Below, piece after piece: positions 47,221 through 59,400 of a DNA stretch of 64,000 nt; position 1 is the stretch's first letter, and the number at the start of each line of letters is the position of its first letter. Under the pieces are notes generated by a model. It was not told the DNA's origin. It did not search any database and was given only the letters and a program-made list of their open reading frames with translations. A program made the translations under genes and the position numbers. This DNA is from Paulinella micropora (taxonomy: Eukaryota > Cercozoa > Imbricatea > Euglyphida): contig BJOX01000049.1 in the NCBI GenBank assembly GCA_009731375.1, positions 1,185,351 through 1,249,350 on the forward strand. The letters run 5' to 3'.

Positions 47221-48261
47221 TTTAATTTTGTAAAGATTAATGGAAAGTTCACGACGAGCGATAAAGATACATATGAAAAGGCAAAGAAAAATTTACTAGT
47301 AAGCCAGAATGTTTTCGAAATTATTATTTGTATTGACTGAATGATTTTATTAAACGATGTTTTGTCGTCTTTTTGTAATGTCCTTAATTTTTTGTTTCTA
47401 TTTTATTTCTATTTTATTTCTTAATTATTTCTTGTTTGTTTAAAAATTGTGATTTTGGTCTGTTAGGACAATTTTCATAGATTGCATTTTCTTAAAAATG
47501 ACCTTATGAAAAGTGTAATCATCTTCTGAGGAGAGGAGAGGAGAGGAGAGGGAGGAGAGGAGAGGAGAGGTCAAGGTAATGATTCGGTAAAAAAGGTAGT
47601 AGAGTGTGGACCAGTTTGGCTTGAGGGGCCGGCCCGGTCAGCCTAATTGCTCACAAAATAGGGTCCAAAAATACAAGCCACTGCCCGTGAAGTTCAGTGG
47701 TTTCCCTTGGTGGGCTTCCATACCACATTTTTCTTGTGAGGTCAGTGACCTCTCTGACCTGACCATGCTTTTATGCACACAATCTTCTAATCTCTCACCT
47801 ACAACTCTCCTTTAAAGTCCGTGACTCACAGAGTGACGGACTAATTGCAAACCTTTTGTGTGATCGCTAATAGAATCACTTTTTTATTTCTTTTTTTTCT
47901 TGGTTGTCGTTCATCTAGCAAAAAAAAAACACATGTCAAGGGTGGAATGATAAGCTCGCGTCCTTTCCCGTGCAAAAACATACGCTCAAACACGACATAT
48001 CGATGGAATGGATCCATGCAATGCGTTTTGCAATGTTTTTTGTGTCAGTCAAAGCTTCTCGGCACAGTGCCAACGCTTTCAGACGGTATTTTTGCAAGTT
48101 TGAGACGCTTTGTCAACTGTTTTTTTCACAAAAGTGCACAACACACAAACTAAATATATTCTTTCATCAAACACATATAAAAACGTTACACACCACATTG
48201 CAGTCCCAGGGAACAACTGTACTAACTGTTGCAGAAGCGTCATTGTGTGTGGGTGAGTGGT
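47221..48261. other. Unique sequence without a supported gene
   Basis: A (GAGAG)n stretch lies at 47534-47570. No domain-bearing frame was found. Confidence 0.4.
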
Positions 48262-48683
48262 CGAGTGAGAGTGAGTAAGCAAGTGAGTGAGTGAGTGAGT
48301 AAGTGTATACAGATAGACAGACAGATGAGCAACAGACAGACTGACACACTGACATACTCATTCACTCACTCACTCACTCACTCACTTACTCACTCACTCA
48401 CTCACTTGTCTGTATGTCTGGTCTGTCTGTCTGTCTGTATGTATGTCTGTCTGTCTGTCTTTCTGTCTGTCTGTCTGTCTGTATGTATGTATGTATGTAT
48501 GTATGTATGCATGCATGCATGCATGCATGCATGTATGTATGTATGTATGTATGTACGTATGTATGTATGTACGTATTTATGTATGTATGTATGTATGTAT
48601 GTATGTATTTTTGATATGTATGTATGTATGTATGTATGTATGTGTGTATGTATGTATGTATGTGTATGTATGTGTGTATGTAC

Positions 48684-48714
<31 letters not shown>

Positions 48715-49964
48715 TGTATGTGTGTGTATATGCATGTATGTATCTATGTCTGTGTGTATGTATGTATGTATGTATGTATGCATGTCTCTCTGTCTCTCTG
48801 TCTGTCTGTCTGTCTATATGTATGTATGTATATATGTATGTATGTATGTATGTATGTGTGTATGTGTATGTATGGATGTATGCATGTATGCATGTATGTA
48901 TGTATGCATGTATGCATGTATGTATGTACATATGTGTATGTTTGTATGTGTGCATGTATGTATTTATGTATGTATATGTATGTATGCATGTATGTATGTA
49001 TGTATGTATATGTATGTATGTATGCATGCATGCATGCATGCATGCATGTATGTATGTATGTATTTATGTATGTATGTATGTATGTATGTATGTATGCATG
49101 CATCCATGCATGCATGCATGCATGTATGTATGTATGTATTTATGTATTTATGTATGTATGTATGTATGTATGTACGTACGTATGTATGTATGCATGCATG
49201 CATGCATGTATGTATGTATGTATGTATGTATGTATGTATGCATGTATGCATGTATGTATGTATGTATGTATGTATGTATGTGTGTATGTATGTATGTATG
49301 TATGTATGTATTCATGTGTGTGTGTGTGTATCTATGTATGTATGTATGTAAGTATGTATGTATGTATGCATGTATGTATGCATGTATGTATGTATGCATG
49401 CCTGTCTTTCTGTCTGTCTGTCTGTCTATATGTATGTATGTATGTATGTATGTCTGTGTATGTATGTGTGTATGTATGTGTGTATGTATGTATGTATGTA
49501 TGTATGCATGTATGTATGTATGTATGTATATATGTGTATGTTTGTATGTGTGTATGTATGTATGTATGTATATGTATCTATGTATGTATGTATGTATGTA
49601 TGTATGTATGTATGTATGTATGTATGCATGCATGCATGCATGCATGCATGCATGCATGTATGTATGCATGTATGTATGTATGTATGTATGCATGCATGCA
49701 TGCATGCATGCATGCATGCATGTATGTATGTATGTATGTATGTATGTGTGTATGTATGAATGCATGTATGTATATATGTATGTATGTATGCATGCATGCG
49801 TGTATGTATGTATGTATGTATGTATGTATGTATGCATGCATGCATGCATGCATGCATGCATGTATGTATGTATGTATGTATGTACATACGTACGTACGTA
49901 CGTACGTACGTACGTATGTATGTATGTATGTATGTATGTATGTGTGTATGTATGTATGTGTGTG

Positions 49965-49996
<32 letters not shown>

Positions 49997-50710
49997 TGTA
50001 TGTATGTATGTATGCATGTATGTATGTATGTATGTATGCATGTCTGTCTGTCTCTCTGTCTGTCTATATGTCTATATGTATGTATGTATGTATGTATGCA
50101 TGTATGTATGTATATATGTATATATGTATATATGTATACATGTGTATGTTTGTATGTATGTATGTATGTATGTGTGTATGTATGTATGTATGTATGTATA
50201 TGTATGTATGTATGTATGTATGTATATATGTATGCATGCATGTATGCATGCATGCATGTATGCATGCATGTATGTATTTATGTATTTATGTATGCATGCA
50301 TGCATGCATGTATGTATGTATGTATGTATGTATGTATGTATGTATGTACATGTATGTATGTATGCATGCGTGTATGTATGCATGCATGTATGTATGTATG
50401 TATGTATGCATGCATGCATGCATGTATGTATGTATGTATGTATGTATGTATGTACGTGTGTATGTGTGTATGTATGTCTGTATGTATGTATGTATGTATG
50501 TATGTATGCATGCATGTATGTATGCATGTATGTATGCATGCATGTATGCATGCATGTATGTATGTATGTATATATGTATGTGTGTGTGTATGTATGTATG
50601 TATGTATGTATATTTGTATGTATGTATGTATGGATGTATGTATGCATGTATGTATGTATGTATGCATGCATGTCTGTCTGTCAGTCTGTCAGTCTGTCTG
50701 TCTGTCTGTC

Positions 50711-50741
<31 letters not shown>

Positions 50742-51158
50742 GTATGTATGCATGTATGTAACATTGTATGTATGTATGTATGTATGTATGTATATATGTG
50801 TATGTATGTACGTATGTATGTATGTATGTATGTATGTATTTATGTATTTATGTATTTATGTATTTATGTATGCATGCATGCATGCATGCATGTATTTATG
50901 CATGTATTTATGTATGTATTTATGTATGTATGTATGTATGTATGTATGTATGCATGCATGCATGCATGTATGTATGTATGTATGTATGTATGTATGTACG
51001 TATGTATGTATGTATGTATGTATGTATGCATGTATGTATGTATGTATGTATGTGTGCATGCATGCATGCATGCTTGCATGCATGTATGCATGTATGTATG
51101 TATGTGTATGTATGTATGTATGTATGTATGTATGTATGTGTGTGTGTGTATGTGTGTG

Positions 51159-51190
<32 letters not shown>

Positions 51191-51374
51191 CATGCATGCA
51201 TGTCTGTCTGTGTGTCTGTCTGTCTGTCTGTCTGTCTATATGTATGTATGTATGTATGTGTATGTATGTATGTATGTATTTATGTATGTATTTATGTATG
51301 TATTTATGTATGTATTTATGTATGTATGTATGTATATGTGTATGTTTGTATGTGTGTATGTATGTATATGTATG

Positions 51375-51406
<32 letters not shown>

Positions 51407-51602
51407 TGTATGTATATGTATGTATGTTTGTATGCATGCATGCATGCATGCATGTATGTATGTATGTATGTATGTGTGTATGTATGTGTGTATGTATGTG
51501 TGTATGTATGTGTGTATGTATGTATGTATGTATGTATGTATGTGTGCATGTATGTATGTATGTATGTATGCATGCATGTACGACTGCATACATGCATGCA
51601 TT

Positions 51603-51633
<31 letters not shown>

Positions 51634-52004
51634 GTATGTATGTATGTAGGTATGTATACATGTATGTATGCATGCATCCATGCATGTATGTATGTATGTA
51701 TGTATGCATGTATGCATGTATGTATGTATGTATGTATGCATGTATGCATGTATGTGTGTATGTGTGTATGTATGTGTGTATGTATGTGTATGTATGTATG
51801 TGTATGTATTTTTATGTATGCATGTATGTATGTATGTATGTATGTATGTATGTATGTATACATGCATGCATGCATGCATGTATGTATGTATGTATGTATG
51901 TATGCATGCATGCTATGATGTATGTATGTATGTATGTATGTATGTATGTATGTATCACGGTATGTATGTATGTATGTATGTATGTATGTATGTATGTATG
52001 TATG

Positions 52005-52010
<6 letters not shown>
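48262..52010. repeat. 3.7-kb (TATG)n array with a higher-order period of about 600 bp
   Basis: The tetranucleotide array is interrupted at regular distance by a (CTGT)n-CTATATG block (about 48785, 49402, 50041, 50670 and 51203) and by a TGTGTATGTTTGTATG word (about 48935, 49535, 50142 and 51337). It therefore behaves like a satellite with units of about 600 bp. The 1,000-residue frames it contains are artefacts. Confidence 0.9.
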
Positions 52011-52045
<35 letters not shown>

Positions 52046-52088
52046 ATCTCTCTTTCTCTTTCACACACTCTCGCTCAGCTATCTCAGG

Positions 52089-52169
<81 letters not shown>

Positions 52170-52200
52170 CTCTCTCAGGCTCTCTCTCTCTCTCTCTCTC
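52011..52200. repeat. (CT)n tract
   Basis: CT repeat contains two short CAGGC-type interruptions. It ends directly before the RT pseudogene. Confidence 0.95.
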
Positions 52201-52220
52201 ATCAGCCTACAGTTATTAAG

Positions 52221-53121
52221 TAATATTGATCGGAATGGAGATATATCAGTGGAAAGTACTTCCGATGGGACTCAAACAGGCCCAGGGACTCTTTCAGAAA
52301 GCGATTCAAAGCATGCTGAGTAGCAAATATGATGACCAGACAGAGGGAGGTTTCATGAGGAGAAGAGGACAGAAGGCGGGAGAGTACGCATTTTGTTACA
52401 TCGATGACATTATCGTGTAATCCAATACGATGGAAGAGCACATCCATCTAACAGACATTTTCAGGCGTATCAAACTATTTGGCCTGAAATGTAATTTGAA
52501 GAAATGTCAACTCGCAAAGACAAGCGTGACATATTTGGGGTACGAAATCTCTTACAATAGAGTCTCGATATCCAAAGAGAAGAGGGAGGAGATCATGAGC
52601 CGGCAGAGGCCGAAGAATCGCACAGAGCTGCACTCATTTCTTGCGATGGCGCAATATTACAGCCAGTTCATACCCAATTGGGGTGCAACTCGGGCTAAGT
52701 TGGAGAGAATGATCGACTTCGGTGATTTTGAGAAGTGGGATGATGAAGCCTTAGAAGCGTACAACACGCTCAAAGATCTCATCTACAAAGATCCGAAGGA
52801 TGGCGGACTCGTGCTGATGATGCCCGACTTTTCGAAGCAATTCGTAGTCGACACAGACGCATGAAAATTCGCGATCGGCGCAGTCTTACAACAGGAAGAT
52901 GAGGAGAAAAAGCTGCGCCCGATTATGTTTATAAATAGAAAGTTGTGCTCGGCGGAGCGAAACTATTGTACGAGACAGAGAGAGGCACTGGCGGTGGTCT
53001 GGGCCCTCAAACGGTTGAGAGAGTATTTATGGGGTGGACCTCAGTTTATAGTAAGGACTGATCACCAGAATTTACTATGGCTCATGAACAGACTGGCAGT
53101 CTAGCGAGATGGCAGGCTCTA
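52221..53121 (+). pseudogene. Ty3/gypsy reverse transcriptase - RNase H remnant
   Basis: The frame reads WKVLPMGLKQAQGLFQ (RT domain 4), FCYIDDIIV with the YxDD catalytic motif (about 52400), LKCNLKKCQLAKTSVTYLGY, and the RNase H region FVVDTDA..FAIGAVLQQ. It goes on to REALAVVWALKRLREYL and RTDHQNLLWLMN. Stops interrupt it: TAA right after YIDDIIV (normally Tyr), TGA after DTDA (normally Ser) and a frame change near 53100. The 5' part of pol is lost at the CT tract. The 3' side joins the element's 3' region without an integrase, so an internal deletion has occurred. Confidence 0.85.
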
Positions 53122-53781
53122 TTCTTTTGCTTCGGCAGAGACAGACGAGACGGCCACGAAAAAGCACCGTTACGTGATCGCTATTTGAGTGAGCGATGGT
53201 GTTTCCTGGATATGACACGCATTAGTACCAGAATGATGATCTCATTAAAGACTCTACAGTCTAATCAAGAACTGATATATTAATAACATGAACTGCTACA
53301 CCGGATTCCATCGATCTCTACTTGTATCGGCATATCGCAAGGTTAGGGCACACTCAACACAACTTCGGATATAATCGTCAGACTTGATCACCTGATACTA
53401 TATTAAATGATACCGATTTATACAAGGGTATGTCTTCACAAAAACTAAATGTATTTATAGAAACAGACGATCTGTTATTATATATATATGGAAATGACGA
53501 CATTACATTATCACTCAACCATAAAACATTATACTTGGACATACTGCACAAATATCTTATCGACAGAAGAAAGAGGAAGATTTTAATATATATACTGAAT
53601 GTGCTAGAGTATATATACGATTGGTACCGGGGCAAGTATCATTGTTGTTTTATAAATGCTAATTCGTGGGTTGATGTATCTTCATACATAACTATAAAAG
53701 AATCTTAGTTAGAAAAGAAATCAGTTTAAAGCGTATTATGTCGGAAACGAAGTTCCGCCATTAAAAACTGGGAGGGGGTAC
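53122..53781 (+). repeat. Gypsy 3' internal region, second copy
   Basis: It is homologous throughout to 12513-13183 and ends in the same polypurine tract, GGGAGGGGG (53770-53778). Confidence 0.75.
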
Positions 53782-53984
53782 TGTGGACATCACCCCCCGA
53801 ATGATCCGGTAAAAAACTTATTTATAGATTTCGTCTGGCCGGACACGTTGAAATGCCAATTTGATCATGGTCTTTTGGCGGCTTTTTGTCTGAGCTAAAT
53901 ACAACGAGACATCAATCTCTTTTTTGACTGTGTTTGGTTATTACCGACTTACTCTTCCATTGAGCTATCGTTGGGGATAGTACA
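53782..53984 (+). repeat. Candidate gypsy LTR, second copy
   Basis: It starts TGTGGACATCACCCCCC and ends GGGGATAGTACA. It differs from 13184-13394 by substitutions and an 8-bp loss. Both stand in the same orientation, about 40.6 kb apart. Confidence 0.7.
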
Positions 53985-54017
53985 ATACATACATACACAC
54001 ATACATACATACATATG

Positions 54018-54050
<33 letters not shown>

Positions 54051-54282
54051 CATACACATACATAAAATACAGACATACATACATGTCTTAGACACACACA
54101 CACACACACACACAATTTTACACACACATACAAACACACATACATACATACATACATACATACATACATACATACATACATGCATGCATGCATGCATGCA
54201 TACATACATACATACATACATACATACATAATGTACATATAATTTAGATACATACATACATACATACATACATAAGTAGTAT
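53985..54282. repeat. (CATA)n array
   Basis: The tetranucleotide repeat with (CA)n follows the LTR directly. Confidence 0.95.
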
Positions 54283-54736
54283 AGGGGGCCACTTTGGCAC
54301 ACTTTTTCGATGCATTTGAAGCACACAAACCACACAAGGAGCCGTTATTCATTATTTCTGCTTACTATTGATTATTCAATATAGTAAGCAAAAAGCAATA
54401 AATACTGCTACATTAAATAATTATTTTTCCAAACAATTGAAAAAGGTAAAATGAAATGAAACACATAAAAAACATAATACACTTCAGCCATTGTTCGAAA
54501 TAAGAAATCCATAAGCACACAATACTTCTAGAAACCACAACGAAAGCAAAACTAATCCTAACGTTTCAGCACAAATAAAAAAGGAAACCTAGCATAAGAA
54601 AGTGGCATTTATACACCTTACACCAGAAAAACACAGAAAGAATGTTCTGGAAGAATGAAAAGGAAATAGAAACAGAAAACAACCTAAACCTTAGAGTGCG
54701 CGGTACCGCGGTACCGCATTACCGCATAATCCAATC
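54283..54736. other. AT-rich spacer before E3
   Basis: No gene is seen. A small GC block with tandem GGTACCGC words lies at 54703-54724, just before the next ATG. Confidence 0.4.
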
Positions 54737-55249
54737 ATGAGCGAAAGTCTGATCACGAAAGAGGACAGAACGAAAGACGATTGGATGGAAATTTTTGAAA
54801 CAAATAAAGAGAGCAAATCCAATTTGAGAAAAAGTAAGATTTCTTGTGAAGAAAGAATAAACAAAATTGATAAAGAAATTGATTTACTAATTGAAAAAAA
54901 GAAACCAGACCAAGTTAAAATAGAGGCAATAAATGAATATATGTTAATTATGGACGAGGAAAGTAGAAACGTAGAGAGTGATAGAATTTTTAAGCAAAAA
55001 AGGAGAATGAAACAAATTAAAAAAGAAAAAGAACTTAAACTATTTTATGCTTGGCGCAAGGAGAATAGAAATGAGTATAGTGCTAATATACTTGACAAAA
55101 TTTTTGATGGAATTGACAACGAAAATTTATCATTTAACAAATCACTTATCAAGTATATCTCGTATGATGTACATGCGCCTATTAACCCTAGGGTTAAGAA
55201 TGAAAATTATATGTTCGATGAAAACATGTATAGATGTATGAGAAATTAA
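54737..55249 (+). CDS. Hypothetical charged helical protein
   Basis: This 170-residue intact frame (MSESLITKEDRTKDDW) is Lys/Glu/Ile/Asn-rich, with two long helices likely to form coiled coils and a C-terminal NPRVKNENYMFDENMYRCM. No known domain is recognised. AT-rich codon use resembles E2 and E3 genes more than the host-like segment that follows, so it may be the left-most E3 gene. Confidence 0.5.
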   Translation: MSESLITKEDRTKDDWMEIFETNKESKSNLRKSKISCEERINKIDKEIDLLIEKKKPDQVKIEAINEYMLIMDEESRNVESDRIFKQKRRMKQIKKEKELKLFYAWRKENRNEYSANILDKIFDGIDNENLSFNKSLIKYISYDVHAPINPRVKNENYMFDENMYRCMRN

Positions 55250-55406
55250 AGTTGAATACAATAGTGGTTTTAAACCACTTACTCCCTTATCACATAGGAG
55301 TATAATCTTGTGTGTGTAAAATAATTTTATCCAAAAAAATTTGGGCGAAAGCCCTCCTATCTTCAAAATTTTTATCTATGCCATACTTGATTGTGTGGCA
55401 GGTGAA

Positions 55407-56104
55407 ATGTCTGACGACGAGAAGAGCGGGGCTGAAAACGATGAGCCAGATCCAGCAGTTGAGGTAAAACGTTTTGTTTTTTTTGCTTTGTTTGAGTGTG
55501 TATGTGTTTCTTTGTATAGGGTGCTATGGCTCTACTTGAAGCACAGCAAGAAGCGCAGGACGCCCACGACGCCCGTGTTCAGGCATCCTATATAAGTTTC
55601 TCTTTTTGCTTTCTTTTATGTGTATGTGTGTAGCAACAAGTTGAACAGGTTCCCGACCCCGCAGTTGATGTAAATTTTTTTTGTTTTTTGTTTTTTTTTT
55701 TTTTTGTATGTATGATTAGGCGCTTGCACAAGAAGTCAAGAACATCGAGATTGCTATACCAGATGTTCTTAGGCCAAGGGGAGCAAAAAAAAGGAGGAAA
55801 AAAAGGAGGAAGGAGAACAGGTAGCAGAAATACAATTACCAGATTGGCCGATTTTCATGCCGTAATCAATCGTGCGGAGGGAGAAGCAAAATTCTACGAA
55901 AATGCCGTGCCTAATTCCATTCAATGTGTCATGTGGGGATACAACACAAAGCCAAAGGTTGTAGCAGAGTATGTGGTAGTATTGGTCGACGAGGCAGGAG
56001 TTGCTGAAACGATAATGGTGAGATCGTGGGGGAACATCGAGGAAATTGTGGCTCATTTTCGTAAAGCAGTTAAAACCATTTACAGGGCTAAATTTTTTCG
56101 TTAA
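55407..56104 (+). CDS. Possible spliced cellular gene
   Basis: A short coding start (MSDDEKSGAENDEPDPAVE, from 55407) is followed by GTAAAA...TATAG. A GAMALLEAQQEAQDAHDARV segment then precedes a T-rich GTTTCT...GTGTAG, then QQVEQVPDPAVD, GTAAAT...GATTAG and ALAQEVKNIEIAIPDVL. Each putative intron is 50-80 nt, T-rich and GT..AG. A longer final frame (to 56104) reads TRLADFHAVINRAEGEAKFY and VMWGYNTKPKVVAEYVVVL. The join between the last two frames needs one base more or less near the A8 run at 55786, so the model is uncertain. The function is not recognised. Confidence 0.4.
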
Positions 56105-56452
56105 TTAAAGCACAAAAAACTATATCTATTTGGTTAGAAAAAAGCATAATCAATATCTACTTTTTTTTCTCCAAACAGATTGCTTAATAAGCACCGCTAC
56201 TTGAGACCAATTGCTGAATAAAACTTGTTTGTAAATTCTTATTGAGCCATTGGTCTTCTTCCGCATCGACTTGACAAACAAAGTTATGGTAATTTAAAAA
56301 GTTTGTTCGCAGGAACCGCCGAATTTCCATTTAAAGACAAGGAGGGGGTTTATATATAGGGCACACTAGACCACTACGGGGGCCCTTGGTTGAGGCAGAC
56401 AAATATTTTAATTTAATAAAATTATATTTTCCTTAATATACTATTATCAAAC
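56105..56452. other. PolB upstream region
   Basis: No gene is seen. TTTATATATAGGGC at 56350-56363 is a TATA-type element about 90 bp before the PolB ATG. Confidence 0.4.
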
Positions 56453-59400
56453 ATGGAGACACACAATTATAATGGCAAGGTCTACAGGTTGGATAGATTA
56501 AGGGAATATAAGATAAATTACGAAATAAAGTCTGTCAGGGGTCGGGATGTGCTATATATCAAACCGAAGGTAAGGGGGTATAAAATTGATACACCGACAG
56601 CCCAAAACTACTTGAACCAAGTAAGAGGTGCGGTGTATTTTGAGCACCATGCTATACCAATAGCACCACCTTTACCTACGATTGAAGAGAAAAAAGAGAT
56701 GAAAGAAAATTACAGAGACTTGTTGCGGTATGGTAATTATGATATCATAAGGGACGACAGCAAGGAACACGAACTAGGAATAAATGAAAGCCGATATGCG
56801 GTAAGGATTAACGGCAACTTCCGATCATTCACGATGCGCGATGTGATAAGATTTATTGAGATTGTGTTGAACGACTTTGTAAAACGACAAGCACCCGAAG
56901 ATAAGGTTAGCCTAGGTATTGAGTTTGTTGATTACTATGGAAAAGTATCAACAGGCTTGCACAAAGTTAATCAAATCTCGGTTGAAAAAGTTTTAGAAAG
57001 ATTGTCAGCAATATTTCAAAGCAACGAAAGTCTTTACATGGATGAGAACGGAATAAACTTTGATAAATTAAAATTTGTGTTGAAATCTGTTAAAATGCCG
57101 ACGGGTGGGACAAGGCTACAGGTTTTGAACAAATTGGATATCTACAGAAAGCAAGGAGTAATCTGTATTACTAACAGCGATAACTTATGCTTAGCACGAG
57201 CAATCGTTGTAGTCAAAGCAAAAATTGAAAAACATCCAAAATACAAGACAATACTAATGGGAAAAAGAAAGATACAGCAGGAAATGGCAGAGGCTTTACA
57301 CGATGAAGCGAAAGTCATTAAGGATGTGTGTGGAATACCAGAAATTAATACATTTGCTAATCACATTAAATACAATCTGGTTATTGTTGAATTTCCTGAC
57401 AAAATCATTTATAAAACAGAACTACTTGATGCGAACGGAGAACGGCTGACTAACCTTTACATTCTAAAGACTGAGGGACATTACGATGCCATAACTAACA
57501 TGAAGTCTATGCTTGGAAAAAAGAATTTCTGTGAGTTATGTCTAAGAGGGTATAAGGAAAGACATGCCTGCGAAGCCAAATGTAGTATCTGCGAAACCAA
57601 CGGATGTAAGGGAATAAATGACAAGAGCCAGTGGAAAGAATGTGAGAAGTGTAATAGAAAGTTTCCAAACACTGAATGCTTTAATAATCACAGGACGACA
57701 AACTGCGATGTTAAAGCGAAATGTAAATCGTGCGGTCTTAATTACAGAAAGAAGGATGAGCACAAATGCGGATATGCGAAATGCAGAAATTGCAAACTAG
57801 TGAAACCGCTTGAACACCAATGTGAAATAGTCCAAAAAGAAATCTTACCGCCGTCAGAGCAATACATATTCTTTGACTTTGAAGCGACACAGGACACAGG
57901 CGAGCACATTGTTAATCATGCGGAAAGCCAGTATTACGATGCAAAGGAACCGCCTATTATACATAAGAACATTCAAGATTTCTGTAATTGGGCTTTTGAC
58001 ACTAAACACAGCGGATTTACATTTATTGCGCACAATGCCCGCGGTTATGATTGTCAGTTTATTCTTAAGTGGTTGGTTGATAATGGACAAACTCCATTTG
58101 TAATCTATGAAGGTGGTAAGATTATGATGATGACACTTAAGAAGTATCGGTTTATAGACAGCCTAAGTTTTCTTACGATGCCATTGTCAGACTTTCCAAA
58201 GACATTCGGACTTACGGAACTTAAGAAAGGTTTCTTCCCGCACTTCTTCAATACGGCAAAAAATAGAAACTATGTCGGTGTAATGCCACATAAGAAACAT
58301 TACGGCTACGACACGATGCGAGGAGATAAACGAAAAGAATTTCTTGAATGGTATGACGAACAAGTGAAAGCACATAACCACTTTGATATGGCGAAGGAAA
58401 TCGGTGAGTATTGTCATTCAGATGTTGATATACTGAGAAAGGGTTGTATAGATTTTAGAAACCAGTTTCTAGAGTTTGGTATTGACCCTTTTCAATATAC
58501 AACTATTGCGAGTTGTGTTATGGCTTTGTATCGTGCTAAGTTTATGCCAGAGAATTCAATTGCGATATTGAAAGCGGAAAAGCAAAACAGGATGACTTCT
58601 AGGGCTTGTGTAGAATGGTTAGCATACAGAAGCAGGTTAGATAAAACTGATATTAAACACGCATTCAACGGAGGTGAAAAAATGTTTCAACTCGGGCAAT
58701 CTCGTGTGTATGTAGATGGATGGGATGAGAAAAACAAAACCGCTTATGAGTTTTACGGGTGTCATTGGCACGGATGTGATAAGTGTTGGAATAGCAATGC
58801 TTTGAATGTGAAGAAGAATAAGACAATGGGCGAACTATACAAGGAAACAATGAGAAGAGAAAAACAACTTAACGAACAAGCAAAAGTAATAAGTGTCTGG
58901 GAGTGCGAATGGAGCCTGATGAAAACCAGTGAAAGACTGGCAGAGGATACAAACGAACGAATTACTGAACAAGAAGGACTAAACCCACGAGAGGCAATGT
59001 TTGGAGGTAGAGTGAATGCTTTGAAATTATATTGGAAATCACGACATGATAATGAGTATGCGAAATATATTGACATATGCTCACTTTATCCGACCGTGAT
59101 GTATTACGACCTTTATCCAAGCGGACACCATATAATTATTAGACCAGGAAGGGGCTCTGCCCCTTTCCAAACCCTGAACGAAAAAAGCGGGGGTATGGTA
59201 GGGGGTGAAACCCCCTCCAACAATGACTACGAAAGAAATGAAATGAAAAATAAAATTATAAACAGAGAATATTTCGGAGTGGCTAAGGTTAAGATGCTAC
59301 CACCTAGAGGATTACTACACCCAGTCTTACCGAAGGCGGACAGAGGTAAGATGATGTATTACTTATGCGATAAGTGCGGAATGACTGAGCAACATGGTGA

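Noticed and set aside
48270-52010. CRISPR-like array from regular spacing in the TATG region
   Set aside because: There are no unique spacers; both repeat and spacer are the same tetranucleotide.
48295-52223. Frames of more than 1,000 residues made of Met-Tyr-Val-Cys
   Set aside because: They are products of the (TATG)n array; both strands are open for the same trivial reason.
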